Of a DNA stretch of 64,000 bases, positions 21,255 to 33,357 are shown in pieces. Numbering within the stretch: the stretch's first letter is position 1; every line of letters starts with the position of its first letter. Under the pieces are notes generated by a model. It was not told the DNA's origin. It did no database searches and saw only the letters and a list, made by a program, of their open reading frames with translations. Origin of the DNA: Campylorhamphus procurvoides (Eukaryota; Chordata; Aves; Passeriformes; Dendrocolaptidae); NCBI GenBank assembly GCA_013396655.1, contig WBMV01001244.1, positions 186,001-250,000 on the forward strand, given 5' to 3'. The translations under genes were made by a program, and so were the position numbers.

Positions 21255-24048
21255 TCTATTTTAAACTTAATTAGATGCTCCAGCTTGGTTTTAAAAAAAG
21301 AAGCAAGAAAATTGACAATTGGGAGACTGGCAGGTGTAGTGTGGCTCAGTGTCAGGAGGCAACAAAGACTTTTGTGTTAAAGATGGCATTTCAGTCTCTA
21401 ATGACATTACTGCAAAGGATGACTCAAGCAGCATTTTATCTTGTACTCACTCTGACTTCATCATTTTAAATAAGAGTAATAGATATTAAAATAATAAAAA
21501 GCCATAGAAATGTGTAAAATATAATAAAATATTAGTGAAATCTTATAACCCTCCCCAAATTGTTGCCACTCATAGAAGTTTCCTGACAGAAATATTATAC
21601 ATCTTGGATCTGCTGTTCTTTTGTATCAAGACAGTTCTGCAGAGGGGTATAAATCTCAAGTGCCACTTTTTTAAGAATTGGGTCATACCAATTTTAATTT
21701 GTGAACATGAAGCTACAAGGATTAATTGTAACTTGAGCTTAGCAAGAGTAAGGCCACAGTTTATAAAAGCATCTGAAAATTCTAGGTAACCAATAGATGA
21801 AACCTTAAAGAATTTGATGTTAAGAATTAAAAGAATATTCAGAAAGTGGAAGATAACCTAATGACTTGTCCCAAGCTAAATTCAAGGCAGGCCAGTTTGT
21901 GCTGTATTTTCAGGTTTCCTGTATTTAGTGTGGGTATAATGGTGTTCAGTAGTCAATTAAGTTAGACAGTTCATTGCAAAGTAATAAAAACATCAAGATA
22001 TGGCCTGTTAATAGTGTAGAAGTATCCTGGACTTCTAGACTGCTCATAGAAACAAAATGCAAGATCAGTAATATGTTTAATCTGTCAATTACCATTTAGG
22101 ACAGTAATAAGCTGTCACACAGATTGTTTTTGGCCAAAACTCAGTAATGAGTTGATCTGTTACAATGGAAGGAATGGAGAATTCACTTTCTGCTCTAATA
22201 TCGAAATAATACTATAATCGTGACAGTTCTTAGCTCACCTGCATACATGAAGTGTCAGAGGAGAAAATACAGTGCTACACATCATAGACATACAGATCTA
22301 AAAAGAATGTCCTGAGTTATTAACTTCACAAATGCTGATGTGCGTTGTTCACATTCTGCCCTCTTTTATTCTCATGTACTTAATTTCATCTCTCTCAGTT
22401 TTCATCCTTCTTGTTTCCTTGTTTTTCCTCTCATTTTTAACAGCAAGAGAACTGTCTTTTATTTTCCCTTGTTTTCTGTAGCCTTTTCTTTTGCCATAAA
22501 GTTAAGTTTTACATATCTTAGGCATTGACAATAGATTGATCAGAATTTGTCAGCCTTTCACTCCTGCATACAGAAGAACCAGAATGGCTTTGGAAAACAT
22601 AATGCAGATAGTATCTGCCAGGAGTAAAAGGCTGTTGTAGTGTAAATCTACTTTGTTTTGGTTTGGGCTTATGGCAGAAAAAGTAAACTGTCATGGTAAG
22701 ACATCTATTTCTCGTTCATGTTTATGTCAGGAATTAAAGTAATACTTGCAGAGTTTACTATTCATTCATCTAGGAAATCCCAATCTGCTTTAATAGCAAC
22801 ACTTACACTTAGTTTTTTTGTTTTCATTTGGAAACCAGGCCCTGCTTTCTTAGTCTATTTTTAAAACCTATAATATCTTCCTTAGGATTCAACTCTGCTA
22901 ATTTTTCTGCAAACAGTTATATTCTTTCTATCTTCTACTGTTCCTTCTCAGTCTGTCAATATCTGTCCCTGAACCTTAATTTTCTAACTAAATCTGCATA
23001 TCAATGACCTGCTTTTTACAGTAGAACACCCTTTCAATATACCTCAGTTGCAACAAGAAGAGCTTATGACATTTCTCTTTTCTGTCAACTCAGAGTTCCA
23101 AGTTGCTCTTGAGTACTGTTTATTTCTAACTTTATGTAGTTCTAAACAAAGCAAACTCCTTTGTTGTGTGAAAAATAAATATTCATCCAAAGTTAGGTTT
23201 CGAAGTTTAATTTTCAAACATTCAGATTAAATAAGGGTCATGCTGAAATATGTTAAAAGTTATCAGAAATTGCTAAGAACGATTGGGTTTTGTTATAATG
23301 ATTTAGCTACAAATAATTTTCTGGCATCTTATCTACAGTAGAGAATACATTCACCTAGTAGAACCAATATCTTCTAATAGCTAGAATTCTAATAGCTTCC
23401 ATTTATATGCTTCTTTGTGCGAGAAATTATTATGTTGTCTTGTTGACTCATTTAGTCGTCACCATTTTGTGTTTTGAACCCCAAAACATGCTACTAGAGC
23501 CTCTGAAAGATAGTTATTTTTTTTCCTACACTCAGAACAATACAAACTTCAATCTACTAGAAAGTAATTTCCTGCTCAAAGTCAAGAGGCAACAGACAAT
23601 GTGAAATAGTGAATAACAGGTAGAAAGACCCCATTAGAAAGATTATCCACAGAATCTTTACTGGCTGAAAGGGGAAAATTTAAGTCACTCAAAGCAAGAC
23701 ATAAATTTAAGAATGAATGCTATTAATATATAATGTGAAGTTTATAACATATTTCTTACTGAGATGTTCTGGATGACTCAGAAAGTCAGAGTGTGAGAAA
23801 TGAATAAAGAAAATTATTCAATGAAAGACATGCAGAAAAAGTTTGCAAAAGTTGTGTTAGAACTAAGCAGAACTTAATTGCTAAATTGCATGGCTGTATA
23901 CCCAGGGGTATTCTCTATGAGGAATTATCATGTTGATTATCAAGCTATGCTTTAATTGTGTCTTCATGAGTAGTATGCAATGGAGTATTTTTTTTTTGAA
24001 AGGTATATTTTTGTCTCCTTTGGGGTCCTTTTTCTTCTTCTTTTCTTT

Positions 24049-24049
24049 N
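24049..24049. other. Single undetermined base (N)
   Basis: One N stands at the end of a 30-bp pyrimidine-rich run (TTCTTCTTCTTTTCTTTN). It is a sequencing or assembly uncertainty rather than biology and breaks the two frames that cross it (23881-24105 minus, 23930-24181 plus). Confidence 0.95.
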
Positions 24050-27000
24050 AATATTGCTCTGTATTTATGTGAAAGAACGAAAGTGGAAAGAAGTGTGCCC
24101 TTCATTCAAACCAATGGAGTTTCTCAGTTCCTACAAGAATTTTTACCGCACTGTGAAGAACTTTGTTTCCTGCACAGGTGAGCTTTGTTCCAGTTATGAA
24201 TGTTATCACCATGTTAGAAAAGGACAATCACTGACAAGGTATTTCATTCTAGTACTTGAATTGTCATTTGTGTTATTTATTTCAGTATCCTTTATTCTGC
24301 CTTCATTGTTTGGTTTATAAGAACCCCATTTTAACCTCATTAAAATTTCTTTGGCTAGCACAGAGAGTTAAAGGCAGGCTTCATATTACAATGGTATAAG
24401 GGGGCATTCACCTGCACTGCTATGGGGATAGAGCTACAGCCTGTGGCTGTGGGCTGGAGTTCTGAGAGTCATCCTTTTGCTTTCCATTTTGGAAATTTTC
24501 CCTCCTGCTTCTATGGTCACAGAAGGTAATTATCTTCTTTTTTTCACATTGTCCTCAAAGCAGGTGAGTAGTCCTCTCTACAGCTGCCCGTGCCTACAGA
24601 TTTAAAAGGGGATATTAAAAGAACTGGGCAAAGATGTTATTTCCAGCATCTCTTACAGAACTGTTCTGCATGCTGGGGGAGTACAAGGAGAATGGATTTC
24701 AAACAATGGCTAAACTCTCATGTTTTTCCTAAAGAACATCTCCTGGACTGGATGAAGCTGGGCTAGACTCACAAGCAGGGTATTTCTTATGTTTTTAGGA
24801 ATGCTTCAAAGCATTAGATGAAACTGAGCAGGAGTTTGAATAAGGAGTGACAGTAAAGATGTATTCTTTAAAGAGGTATAATATTTTTAGGATGAAGATG
24901 CACCAGAATATCTCTATTTCACACCAAATCAATGTCTATTATTTATAAACTGTTCTTGAGGTGTACATATACTTTTGAAGAACTTCAGAAAGCAGACTTT
25001 TGCTTTCTTCATTCAAGTTGCTCTGGAGATTCTTGCACAATTGCTGCTAACTTCTTGTCTCAATAGTTGTTAACAGCAACTTCATAATTTTTATCAGGTT
25101 TTCACTGAACTGAAGGCTATTATTAGATCAACAGGTGTAGAAAACTTGTATTAAAGGAGAAAAAATGTCCATGTAGGTAATTGGTCCTAGTCTAGCCCAT
25201 ACTGTTATTACCCAGAAACTGTATAACTTTTAAGCTCTTTGGTGGATAATGCAAATTTAACTGATGAGTTTAATTTGTTTCATAAGAGACAAACTACATA
25301 TTCCATAACAATCATCTAGGTAGAAGACTAATAGAACTGGATTAATATATGCTTTGCAATAGAACTGTCTTAAAAGTAAAGCTAAGGTACTATTTAAACA
25401 ACATGAAAACCTTATTCCTGTTCCAGTGTTATGGATTCTTTGTGCCTATTTCTACTTATGATAATGTCAATCTATTTTCTATTATAAATACTAGTATAAC
25501 TTAAAGAAAAAAGAAAAGAAAAACATTTAGGGATTCTCAATGACATACAGTGAAAGTAAGTATTGTGGGTGTTGGAAAAGGTTTTATTAAATAACATCAG
25601 GTAAGACACTGAGTCTTTTATATTCAGTTGGGATATTCGATTGTAGGTCAGGCATACTGAACTACTATTTTCTTTCTACTACTGAAATTGGTAACCTACT
25701 CCAGAAACACACATAGATTTGAAAAAAGAAAAAAAATGAGGTCAAAAGTAGCACAGTATACATCAAAGGGTTTTGCAATGATAACAAGACTGTTAATCAG
25801 CCCCTGGTTGTTTACTGACAGCAGGAGATCTGAACCAGCCATTTAGCAGGTTAGGAGGTAATCATGCACAGCTAATTGCTGCTCTGAGAACACCACTTTT
25901 AAAAGATGTGGATTTTGTGGATTTCTACCATGTGAGTGTGCCCTGTTTCAGATGCTCAGGGTCTGAGTTGCAGAACACTGGCTGTTGTAACTTACAGCAT
26001 CATCGGAGTTAACAGCAAATCACCAAAACAAAAAAAAAAGATAAAGTCCTTAAAAGCCAAATACATCAATAGCAAATCAACAAATAATCCAATCTTGAGA
26101 TATAGAAAAAGTCCTAAAGCTCAAAATGTGTGTTCCAATTACATGCTCCCTGCAGGTGCTCAACAAGAGATGAGAACAATAAACACATCAAATCATTGGA
26201 ACATCTAGCAAATCCTATGTCACTTCTACAAATACTACTATTAAAAATAAAAAAAAAATCCTTATCTCAAAACTGAACTAAGACAGCTCATAGGAGAAAG
26301 CAAAGAATTATAGCTCAAATGTTTCAGCTCCTTTCTAATCAAGTCAGCAGGTTTAAAAATTAGCTTACTTCCTCCTTCTTACAATGCTAAGCTACTTAAT
26401 GCACATGGTATCTATATTTCTATCTAAATTGTGTGTTCTTTAAATTTTGACTGGCATAAGATATGTTACACAACAACAAAAACATGGCTAAATAAATATG
26501 CTTCCTGATTAAAAAAAAAAAAAGTAAAAATAGGAACAATAGCAAAGACAAAGCCTGGATTACAAATACTTGTTCTATGTAGACATTCAGTTAGCTAGCC
26601 AGCTCATCTTTATATTCAAGTCAGTCACCTTGTCAGTGCATGAGACTGTGTTTTCAAGTACTCTTAAAAAGAGTAAAAGAGACACTTTCAGAGATCAAGC
26701 ATAATCAATTGCAATTTGTTTCCACAATTTCTGTGGGTATGAGTTCTCTGTGTAGGGTTCTGTTAGAGCTTTTCTGTAGAAGACCTGAGCTGACAGAAAT
26801 AAAATTAAACCAAAGCCACATAAGATTCTTTTGAAGAATTTAAAGTATAGGAGGTCTTGAACTGTAAAAAAATGTTTAAAAGAAACATAAAACTATCAAA
26901 ATAAAATAGTTTTCTTTTACTTATACTATTATTATTCTTTTCTTGCTAAGGTGAGAAGTTTAGATATTGTCTGATACTTTAGAGCAAATAATTTACTTGG

Positions 27001-28670
27001 GGGAAAAAAATGAAAAAAATACATCACAGAATTAGATTGTACTGAATGACAAAGCTTAATTCTCAGCACCACAAACCTATATTTATGAACTGAATCGATA
27101 CTCATCAGCTCTCCTACTCAAGGGACAAGCTTGGCAAGAGATAAGCTTCATCTGTTTATAAAACTACTGAGAAAGAAAGTGAGATAGTAGTTTTAAAGGA
27201 CATTCTTCTCATTATTGTTAATTACAACTATTTGGTTTGAATTTTTTTTAGTGGTTTTTACTTGTTTGTGTTTTTCCTCTGAGAAAAATACCAAACTTAT
27301 TGAGTAACGTAGACTACTAAATTTTCTCATTCCAAAATCAAGATATACTGTCCCTGTCAGGAATATATCAGGTAACAACTGAAAACTTAGAGCTAAAATC
27401 TTGGCTTAGAGCTTTCACATCTTGTTGTGAAATGAGTGAAAATAAAACATTTTAAGGTATACACAAAAAATCCAGTTGAAAACATAATTTTCCTTTCAAA
27501 ATTAGTTTAAACAGAATTTTTTTAACTAATCCTAGTTCTGTTTTATGAATTCAATGCAACGCTGAATGTTAGCTCTGGTTTTTTTATGCATTCTCTCAGA
27601 CAAATAACACTTTTTAGTGTGCATTTTTTTAATGTATTTACTCTTTCAAACTTGTGATGTCAAATCAGTCATATATTGCCTTGCTTTGTAGGGTGCTTCT
27701 GTATGATTTACTGTGATCTCTCACACAGTGAGAAAGCATTTCCATCATGGTTATTTTTGTCTGACTTAAATGTTTGGCCTCTGCAAACACTCATGACTTT
27801 TAACTTCATTTTCTGTGAGCATTTGTTCCAATAAAATCTGGTTGTTCAAATGAACATGGAAAGCAAATGGGAAAGAACAGAGATCATGACCAAAGCAAGT
27901 CCATTAAATAATGCAAATAAATATTTGTATATTTTTTTCTTTTATTCTCTATGCTTTAGTGTCAATACTACATTATGTGGAAACTTCATCTTGCTTTCAT
28001 AGAGACATTCATAGCTGCTCGGTTGAATTCACCTGTCTGAGAAATGATATCAGAAGAAAAATATAGGGAATCTGTCTCTTTATGCTGAAAGATATCTTCC
28101 TAAAACCAGCTAAATATGATTATGCTTGTGATAACAACAGAGAACTTAAAACAAAAAAGGTATAATTAGAGGTGAATTAATCTCCTACACTGGTATCCAC
28201 CAAATATCCACCATGATCTCTGCTTATCTGCAAACCTATACACTGGCATTCTCCACAGAACTGTGATTCTGCACTAGTAAGTTTCAGGAACAGGGATTAA
28301 GATGCAACCTTAACAGGTTTTTCGTGGAGATAGTTACTCACTCATTCACAGTCTGAGATTTTGCACCTCTTCATATGTGTCCAGGGTTTGGTTCACACAG
28401 GCACATGGACACCTCTGCCTCTGCACATAGACTTTTTTAATGTGTGCTGAATGCCTGTTTTTCATCCAACTTGCATTCCACCATACTGGTAAAATGAAGC
28501 CAGAGTGTGTTCAGAGCAGAGATATGGAAAAGGTTCAAGCCCCACAAGGGTAAAGTAGCAATGGAGGCTAACGCACTTCTTCAGTATTTCACACAACTAT
28601 TGTAAAAACATACCTCAAAATGTTCAGGTTGTGTTTCTTGTATTGCAAGGCTGTGGAAGAAGGGGTCCTG

Positions 28671-28672
<2 letters not shown>

Positions 28673-28702
<30 letters not shown>
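28673..28702. repeat. (TAA)10 microsatellite
   Basis: Ten uninterrupted TAA units, the longest perfect trinucleotide repeat in the window and probably length-variable between individuals. Confidence 0.92.
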
Positions 28703-28704
<2 letters not shown>

Positions 28705-29502
28705 GTTAAGGGTGAATTACTACTGCATTAAAGTCAAAGGCAAATCTATTCTTCTGTTTTTGTTCTGTTTCTAATTTAGATCAGTGTCAATGCCTTAATT
28801 ATGCTTGTAGTAGAACATGCCTGGCACTGAGAATATAATTTCATTTATTTGTCAAGAAGAAGAGTGAATTGTTGAGCCTGCATCACTCTGCATTCTTGTT
28901 ATCAGGCTGTCTTGTCTTTTCTTGGAATTAGTCCAAAATTGAGATTGCAATTTAGTTTTTGATTGAATGTTTTGCACATTGAATTTCACTTCAGATTTTC
29001 TCTAGCTTTTGTAAACTGAAGTATGAGTTCAGTTTACTAACTCTTTGAATAGCATAGTATGCAGAGAAGCATCTTGGGTGACACAAGCTTAAGGAGGATA
29101 GAGTTACCGAGAACTCTCTTAGGTGGCCTCACTTATATTTGGATGAATAAAAACAACAGTTGTGCTAAAGAGAGCTATACAATCTATAGGGCGGTAATTG
29201 CAACTCCTGCCCTTCCAGGTCTTAGGGAGGCTTACTGCAGGAGAGAAGATATTCCTTCTCAGCAGTCCCTCTCAGGATGAAAAGAACAGGTGAAAATTTG
29301 AGGAGGGCTGTATAGAAGTCATTATGATCTAGTTATCTGAGTCAGTTCACAGCTGCACTGCTATTTTTAAGTGGAGTAAATTCACTTCTGCTGTCCAAAA
29401 GGATGGCCATAATTTTCTTCTTGTCCCCAGCTACACATTCTGATTTATCAACACAAGTATTCATGCAGTAATGCAAATTAATCTCCATGACATATAAATC
29501 AA

Positions 29503-29521
29503 GAAAACAAACAAACAAACA
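29503..29521. repeat. (AAAC)n microsatellite
   Basis: About four ACAA units in an A-rich context. Confidence 0.8.
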
Positions 29522-30512
29522 GTTTTACAGTGGATCAGTGATATAATCTGTTTCTTTGGCCTCCTGATTGTGCAAATATGGGAATCAGATGGCTTCTTCC
29601 AGCCACAGGGAAGATTTATGGTGAGTTACAGTGACAGGGTAGTCACGGTGTCAGCATTCTATTACTTTGTCAGTCACTCAGCCGTTCAGGGATTCACTTT
29701 TATGGGTCTCATGTTAGCCAGACTGAGAGGATCTCACAGACACAGATTATCTCTTTAATTTCTCACAGAGAGTCCTCAGGCTCCTGTGTCTAGAGCCTGA
29801 AGAAAAATTAAACATCAAAATATGCAATGGAGTCAAGCTTTCAAGTGTCAGCATATTGGGATTAATAACATATATATAATAATGTTAAAAAATGTACTTA
29901 AAGAACAAATGTAATTTGAATTATTTGAAAGGAAGGAGTGCCACCAAGGTCATATAAGTGCATGACCAAGATTTTCAGCAGACAATTTTTTGTTAAGAAA
30001 GCACTAGAGACTTGCAGACCTTTGAAAGGAATGAAAGTGCTACGTTGCCTCCCTTTCTATTTCATCTCTTTTCTGATGTGAAAGTCTTCTCTGAAGACTG
30101 AGGTGTTGTCTGTTTAGGTGTAGTCTGTCTCCAGCATGAAAGGTCATAAGCAAGAACTTGGGAATACAACTCACTACACAGCAAAATGAGGTGTGTTATG
30201 AGGAAACTGTTTCCTGTAAACCTCCTTATGAAATTGGAAAAGATAGCTAGATGTTTTTAACTATGCAAACATGTCAAAGAAAATTAAAGGCCTTGAAACT
30301 AAGGCATTACATTGTCTAACACTGAAGGGGGATATAAAGGACTTGGATGAATCAGGAAGCAGAATCAGATCATATATTTACAGGCACATAATCATATACA
30401 TGCTTGAACAAAACAGCAGCAGTTTTACAAAACTGAGCCTCCTTAGTTCTATGTGTAACTTGGACTTGCAATCTGCATTCAAAGACATTTTTTGACTGTT
30501 TCTTTTGCAATT

Positions 30513-30540
30513 CATATATATATACATATCTATATATATA
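30513..30540. repeat. Interrupted (AT)n microsatellite
   Basis: Two TA blocks separated by CATATC. It lies inside the 110-codon frame 30492-30824 and contributes its IYIHIYIY stretch, an argument against that frame being real. Confidence 0.8.
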
Positions 30541-32031
30541 GGACAAAAAGAAAAGAACTTTCTGTAGAAGGCCTTAGTATTTATGTTAATGAAATTCCGT
30601 CACCCACAAAAGATTCTCCTCTCCTCTCTCTTAGAGGAGAGCTGTCTGGACCAGCCATTTTCTTACTGCTTCGAAGTTCTGCTCCTCTGCTTATCTTTGG
30701 CCACTTGACTCCACTTTATTCCGCTGTAATAATGAGAGGCTTCTTTGATAGAAAACAACATAAAAAAGACCTCATTTCCTTTTCCTTGATTAATTTTCCA
30801 TCACACAGTACCTATTTGCCTTGATAGATCAGAAAATCATTTCCCAGGAAATGAATAAATTTAAACAGCACTTATCCTAAGGAGACAGTAGCAGAACTGT
30901 TGCAGTGTTTTTCAGGGTTACATTGTTTGTGGGCAGATTGTGTGTCATTTTTAGCGTTTGAACATTGTGGTTTAATCTTTAGAAAATGTGCACTCTCAAA
31001 AGTTTGAAAAAAGAAAAAGAATTTTTTTTTCACCTGACTCATGAAGGTTAATGCAGTTAAATATCCACCCTACTTTTTTTCCAGATTAATACGCACAGAC
31101 ATGTCCTAGTATACTCACAATTTTATTTAGTAAAAGAAAGCAAGAATTCAAATAACCACTAGAGAAATTACAAATCAGAAGGACAGAAGGATTTTCATGT
31201 TTTATCAAGAAGCAGAGTCTCATGAAGCAACCAAAAAAAATTAAGAAGGAGTCAAGAGAATTAATCCAAGCTTAGGCATAGATAACAGGTGATAATTAAT
31301 TGTTAGCAAAGGAAGAAAGAATTAGGTTTTTAAAATTCCAAATAACTGAGTCAGGTACTCAGAAGAGATTAAAGTCTGAGAGGCAGAAATTAAAGGAAAA
31401 TACACAGAATGAGAAAAAAAATGTGGGAGGAGGAAATAAAATTGACAATAGGTAAAGTTAGCTATTGGATAACATCAACTCTTGCTTAGAGATTTTTACT
31501 GTGTTACTCATTAGACAACACATGTAGTATTTATAAGTGAATCATATGTACAGGACATGAGCACAAAAAGGTTTTGTCCTTTGCATACTCCTATAAAGGT
31601 CATGAATAATCCAAATTGTCTTGCGAGCATCTAGCTAAATTTGTGAAAAACATTTTTAAGCAACTACTAAGGAGTCAAACTGCATTAATTTTATTTTAAT
31701 TTTTAAAGAAAATCTCCAATACAGAAGAAGAAAGAGTATGAGCATGCAGAAAGAAATGGCAGACGTAGAGTAGGATCTTTTTCAACAATAATTGAGCAGT
31801 GTCAAGATTTTAAAGAAATGAATGGCAGAGGATGGCTTGATGCTGCAGAGAATGGGAACAGAAATTATAATTTTGAGAGGCATGTGGTCATACTGACTTT
31901 GCAGTCTCCTGTTTTTAAGAGAATTAATTAGACAATAAGTAAATCAATTCACATTGCACAATGGTGAATGTGTGTTTCTGTATAAATTGTTCTGTTTTTC
32001 TCAGGTAGCATATGTGCCAAATGATGTAATT

Positions 32032-32045
32032 GTTACCATGGGAAC
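32032..32045 (+). promoter_or_regulatory. Isolated X-box-like motif
   Basis: GTTACCATGGGAAC fits the relaxed RFX X-box pattern (RYYNYYATRRNRAC). It stands alone with no promoter context, so chance is a serious possibility. Confidence 0.2.
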
Positions 32046-32148
32046 TATCCTTGTATAATAAGAAATTTAGAATAAAGCTTTGAGAGCTTTTAAACCCCCA
32101 CCTGGCACACACATATTATTTTTCTCCTTTAACAAAACTATAAATAGC

Positions 32149-32171
32149 AAAAAAAAAAAAAAAAAAAAAAA
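32149..32171. repeat. A23 homopolymer
   Basis: Twenty-three consecutive A. No processed pseudogene is recognisable upstream of it, so it may be slippage rather than a retroposed tail. A second run of 15 A lies at 32303-32317. Confidence 0.9.
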
Positions 32172-33245
32172 CACTTCCACTTGTATCCTTAAGTAGCACT
32201 TAATTCTTAAAATAGACCTGCTGATAGTGGTGTCACTGTTCCTGGAGTAGGTGTTACTTAGTGTGAGCTCCAGACACATGATCATTTATTTAAATAAATT
32301 GGAAAAAAAAAAAAAAAGGAAAAGAAAGAAAATGGTAAGGTAAAGGTAGAAACTGAAGAACTTTTTACAAAAATAGTTATTATAATGAGCTAGTTTAGAG
32401 ACAAAGGGAGTTTCTAAAATATTAGTGTAAATACACAGCTTTTCTAGTTACAATAATAGCACCACTAAAAAGTGTTGTATTTATATATTAGCATCAGAAA
32501 AGTGTATCCAATACTCCTTCTAGTCTATTAATCTGACAGTCTTTCTAAGGTTGGAAGAGAAAAAGAAAACGTTTTCTGTGAAAGCACTTAAAATACTCTT
32601 TTGGGAATGTCAGTGTTTCACTAAGCCTAATATTTTGCAAATTTTGTAATTTTGTGGCAAAATAACACATTTTATTTTTTATCCAGGGGGAATATTTAAA
32701 CTATGGTCCTTTTACTGTCTGTTTTTATGCCAGCATACACATAAATCACATTTCTATAATTGGTATAGAGAACCAGAAGAAAAACAGTAGTCCCTGATGT
32801 TTCCTTTTCCTTCTTTGTGATTATATAGCTAAGTGGAAGTAGATGGGATTAATTCATTTTTTAAAAAATCTGACTTTGTCAAATAATGCATTAGATGTAA
32901 GGATTTAAAATATTTTTTGAGAACATTTGTAGCACTGCTCACTATTTGAAATCTTCTGTGAATCAAAAATAAGTGCCTTTTGACACAGAGTACTATAGAT
33001 TACAATATAAAAGAATAGACTGCAAGGTTTCCTCCAGTCAGCCTTAAGCCACCAGTTAACATTTTTTGATACTCTGCTTTTTTTTTTTAATATATATAAC
33101 ACAAATTTTCAGTACAAACACAGTTCATGTGAAAAAGAATTTTTTTCTGAGAGTTCTTAAGTTCTGGAAACACTGATCTTTTACAAAGTCCATGACTAAC
33201 TTGTGGAAATAAATCTGATGTTCTAATTAGAATCAGCTGTACTCC

Positions 33246-33357
33246 CACAACCCTTCTGGGTGAAGAACATTTTTTTCCAATATCTAACCTAAATCTCTGA
33301 CGCAACTTCAGGCCATTCCCTTGGGTCCTGTCATTGATCATCAAAGAGAAGAGATCA
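33246..33357 (-). mobile_element. CR1 LINE scrap, minus strand
   Basis: The minus strand carries a short internal CR1 piece. Its frame (within 33087-33344) begins DRTQGNGLKLRQRFRLDIGK, which follows the CR1 ORF2 C-terminal pattern DRARGNGLKLRQ..FRLDIRKKFF, and the DNA ends with AAAACTTCTTCAC-like sequence. Both ends are lost; no CR1 3' terminus is present, so it is a remnant of a larger, deleted copy. Confidence 0.8.

Larger units (their letters stand above)
21255..33245. other. About 12 kb of unique AT-rich DNA, no gene recognised
   Basis: I see no CR1 or LTR copy over this long stretch, which is unusual within the window. Frames reach 110 codons at most (30492-30824), with no motif and partly built on a TA repeat. 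It holds the listed microsatellites, an undetermined base at 24049, and an isolated X-box-like motif at 32032. The stretch could be part of a large intron or a desert with conserved non-coding elements; only alignment would show which. Confidence 0.5.

Noticed and set aside
25655..25700. TTTCTACTACTGAA as a third copy of the dispersed repeat
   Set aside because: Only about 14 bases match, within pyrimidine-rich DNA; not significant.
30492..30824. 110-codon plus-strand frame
   Set aside because: Its N-terminus is translated from a TA microsatellite, and no family or splice context is visible.
32149..32171. A23 run as the tail of a processed pseudogene
   Set aside because: The sequence on either side shows no gene-like frame and no flanking duplication.
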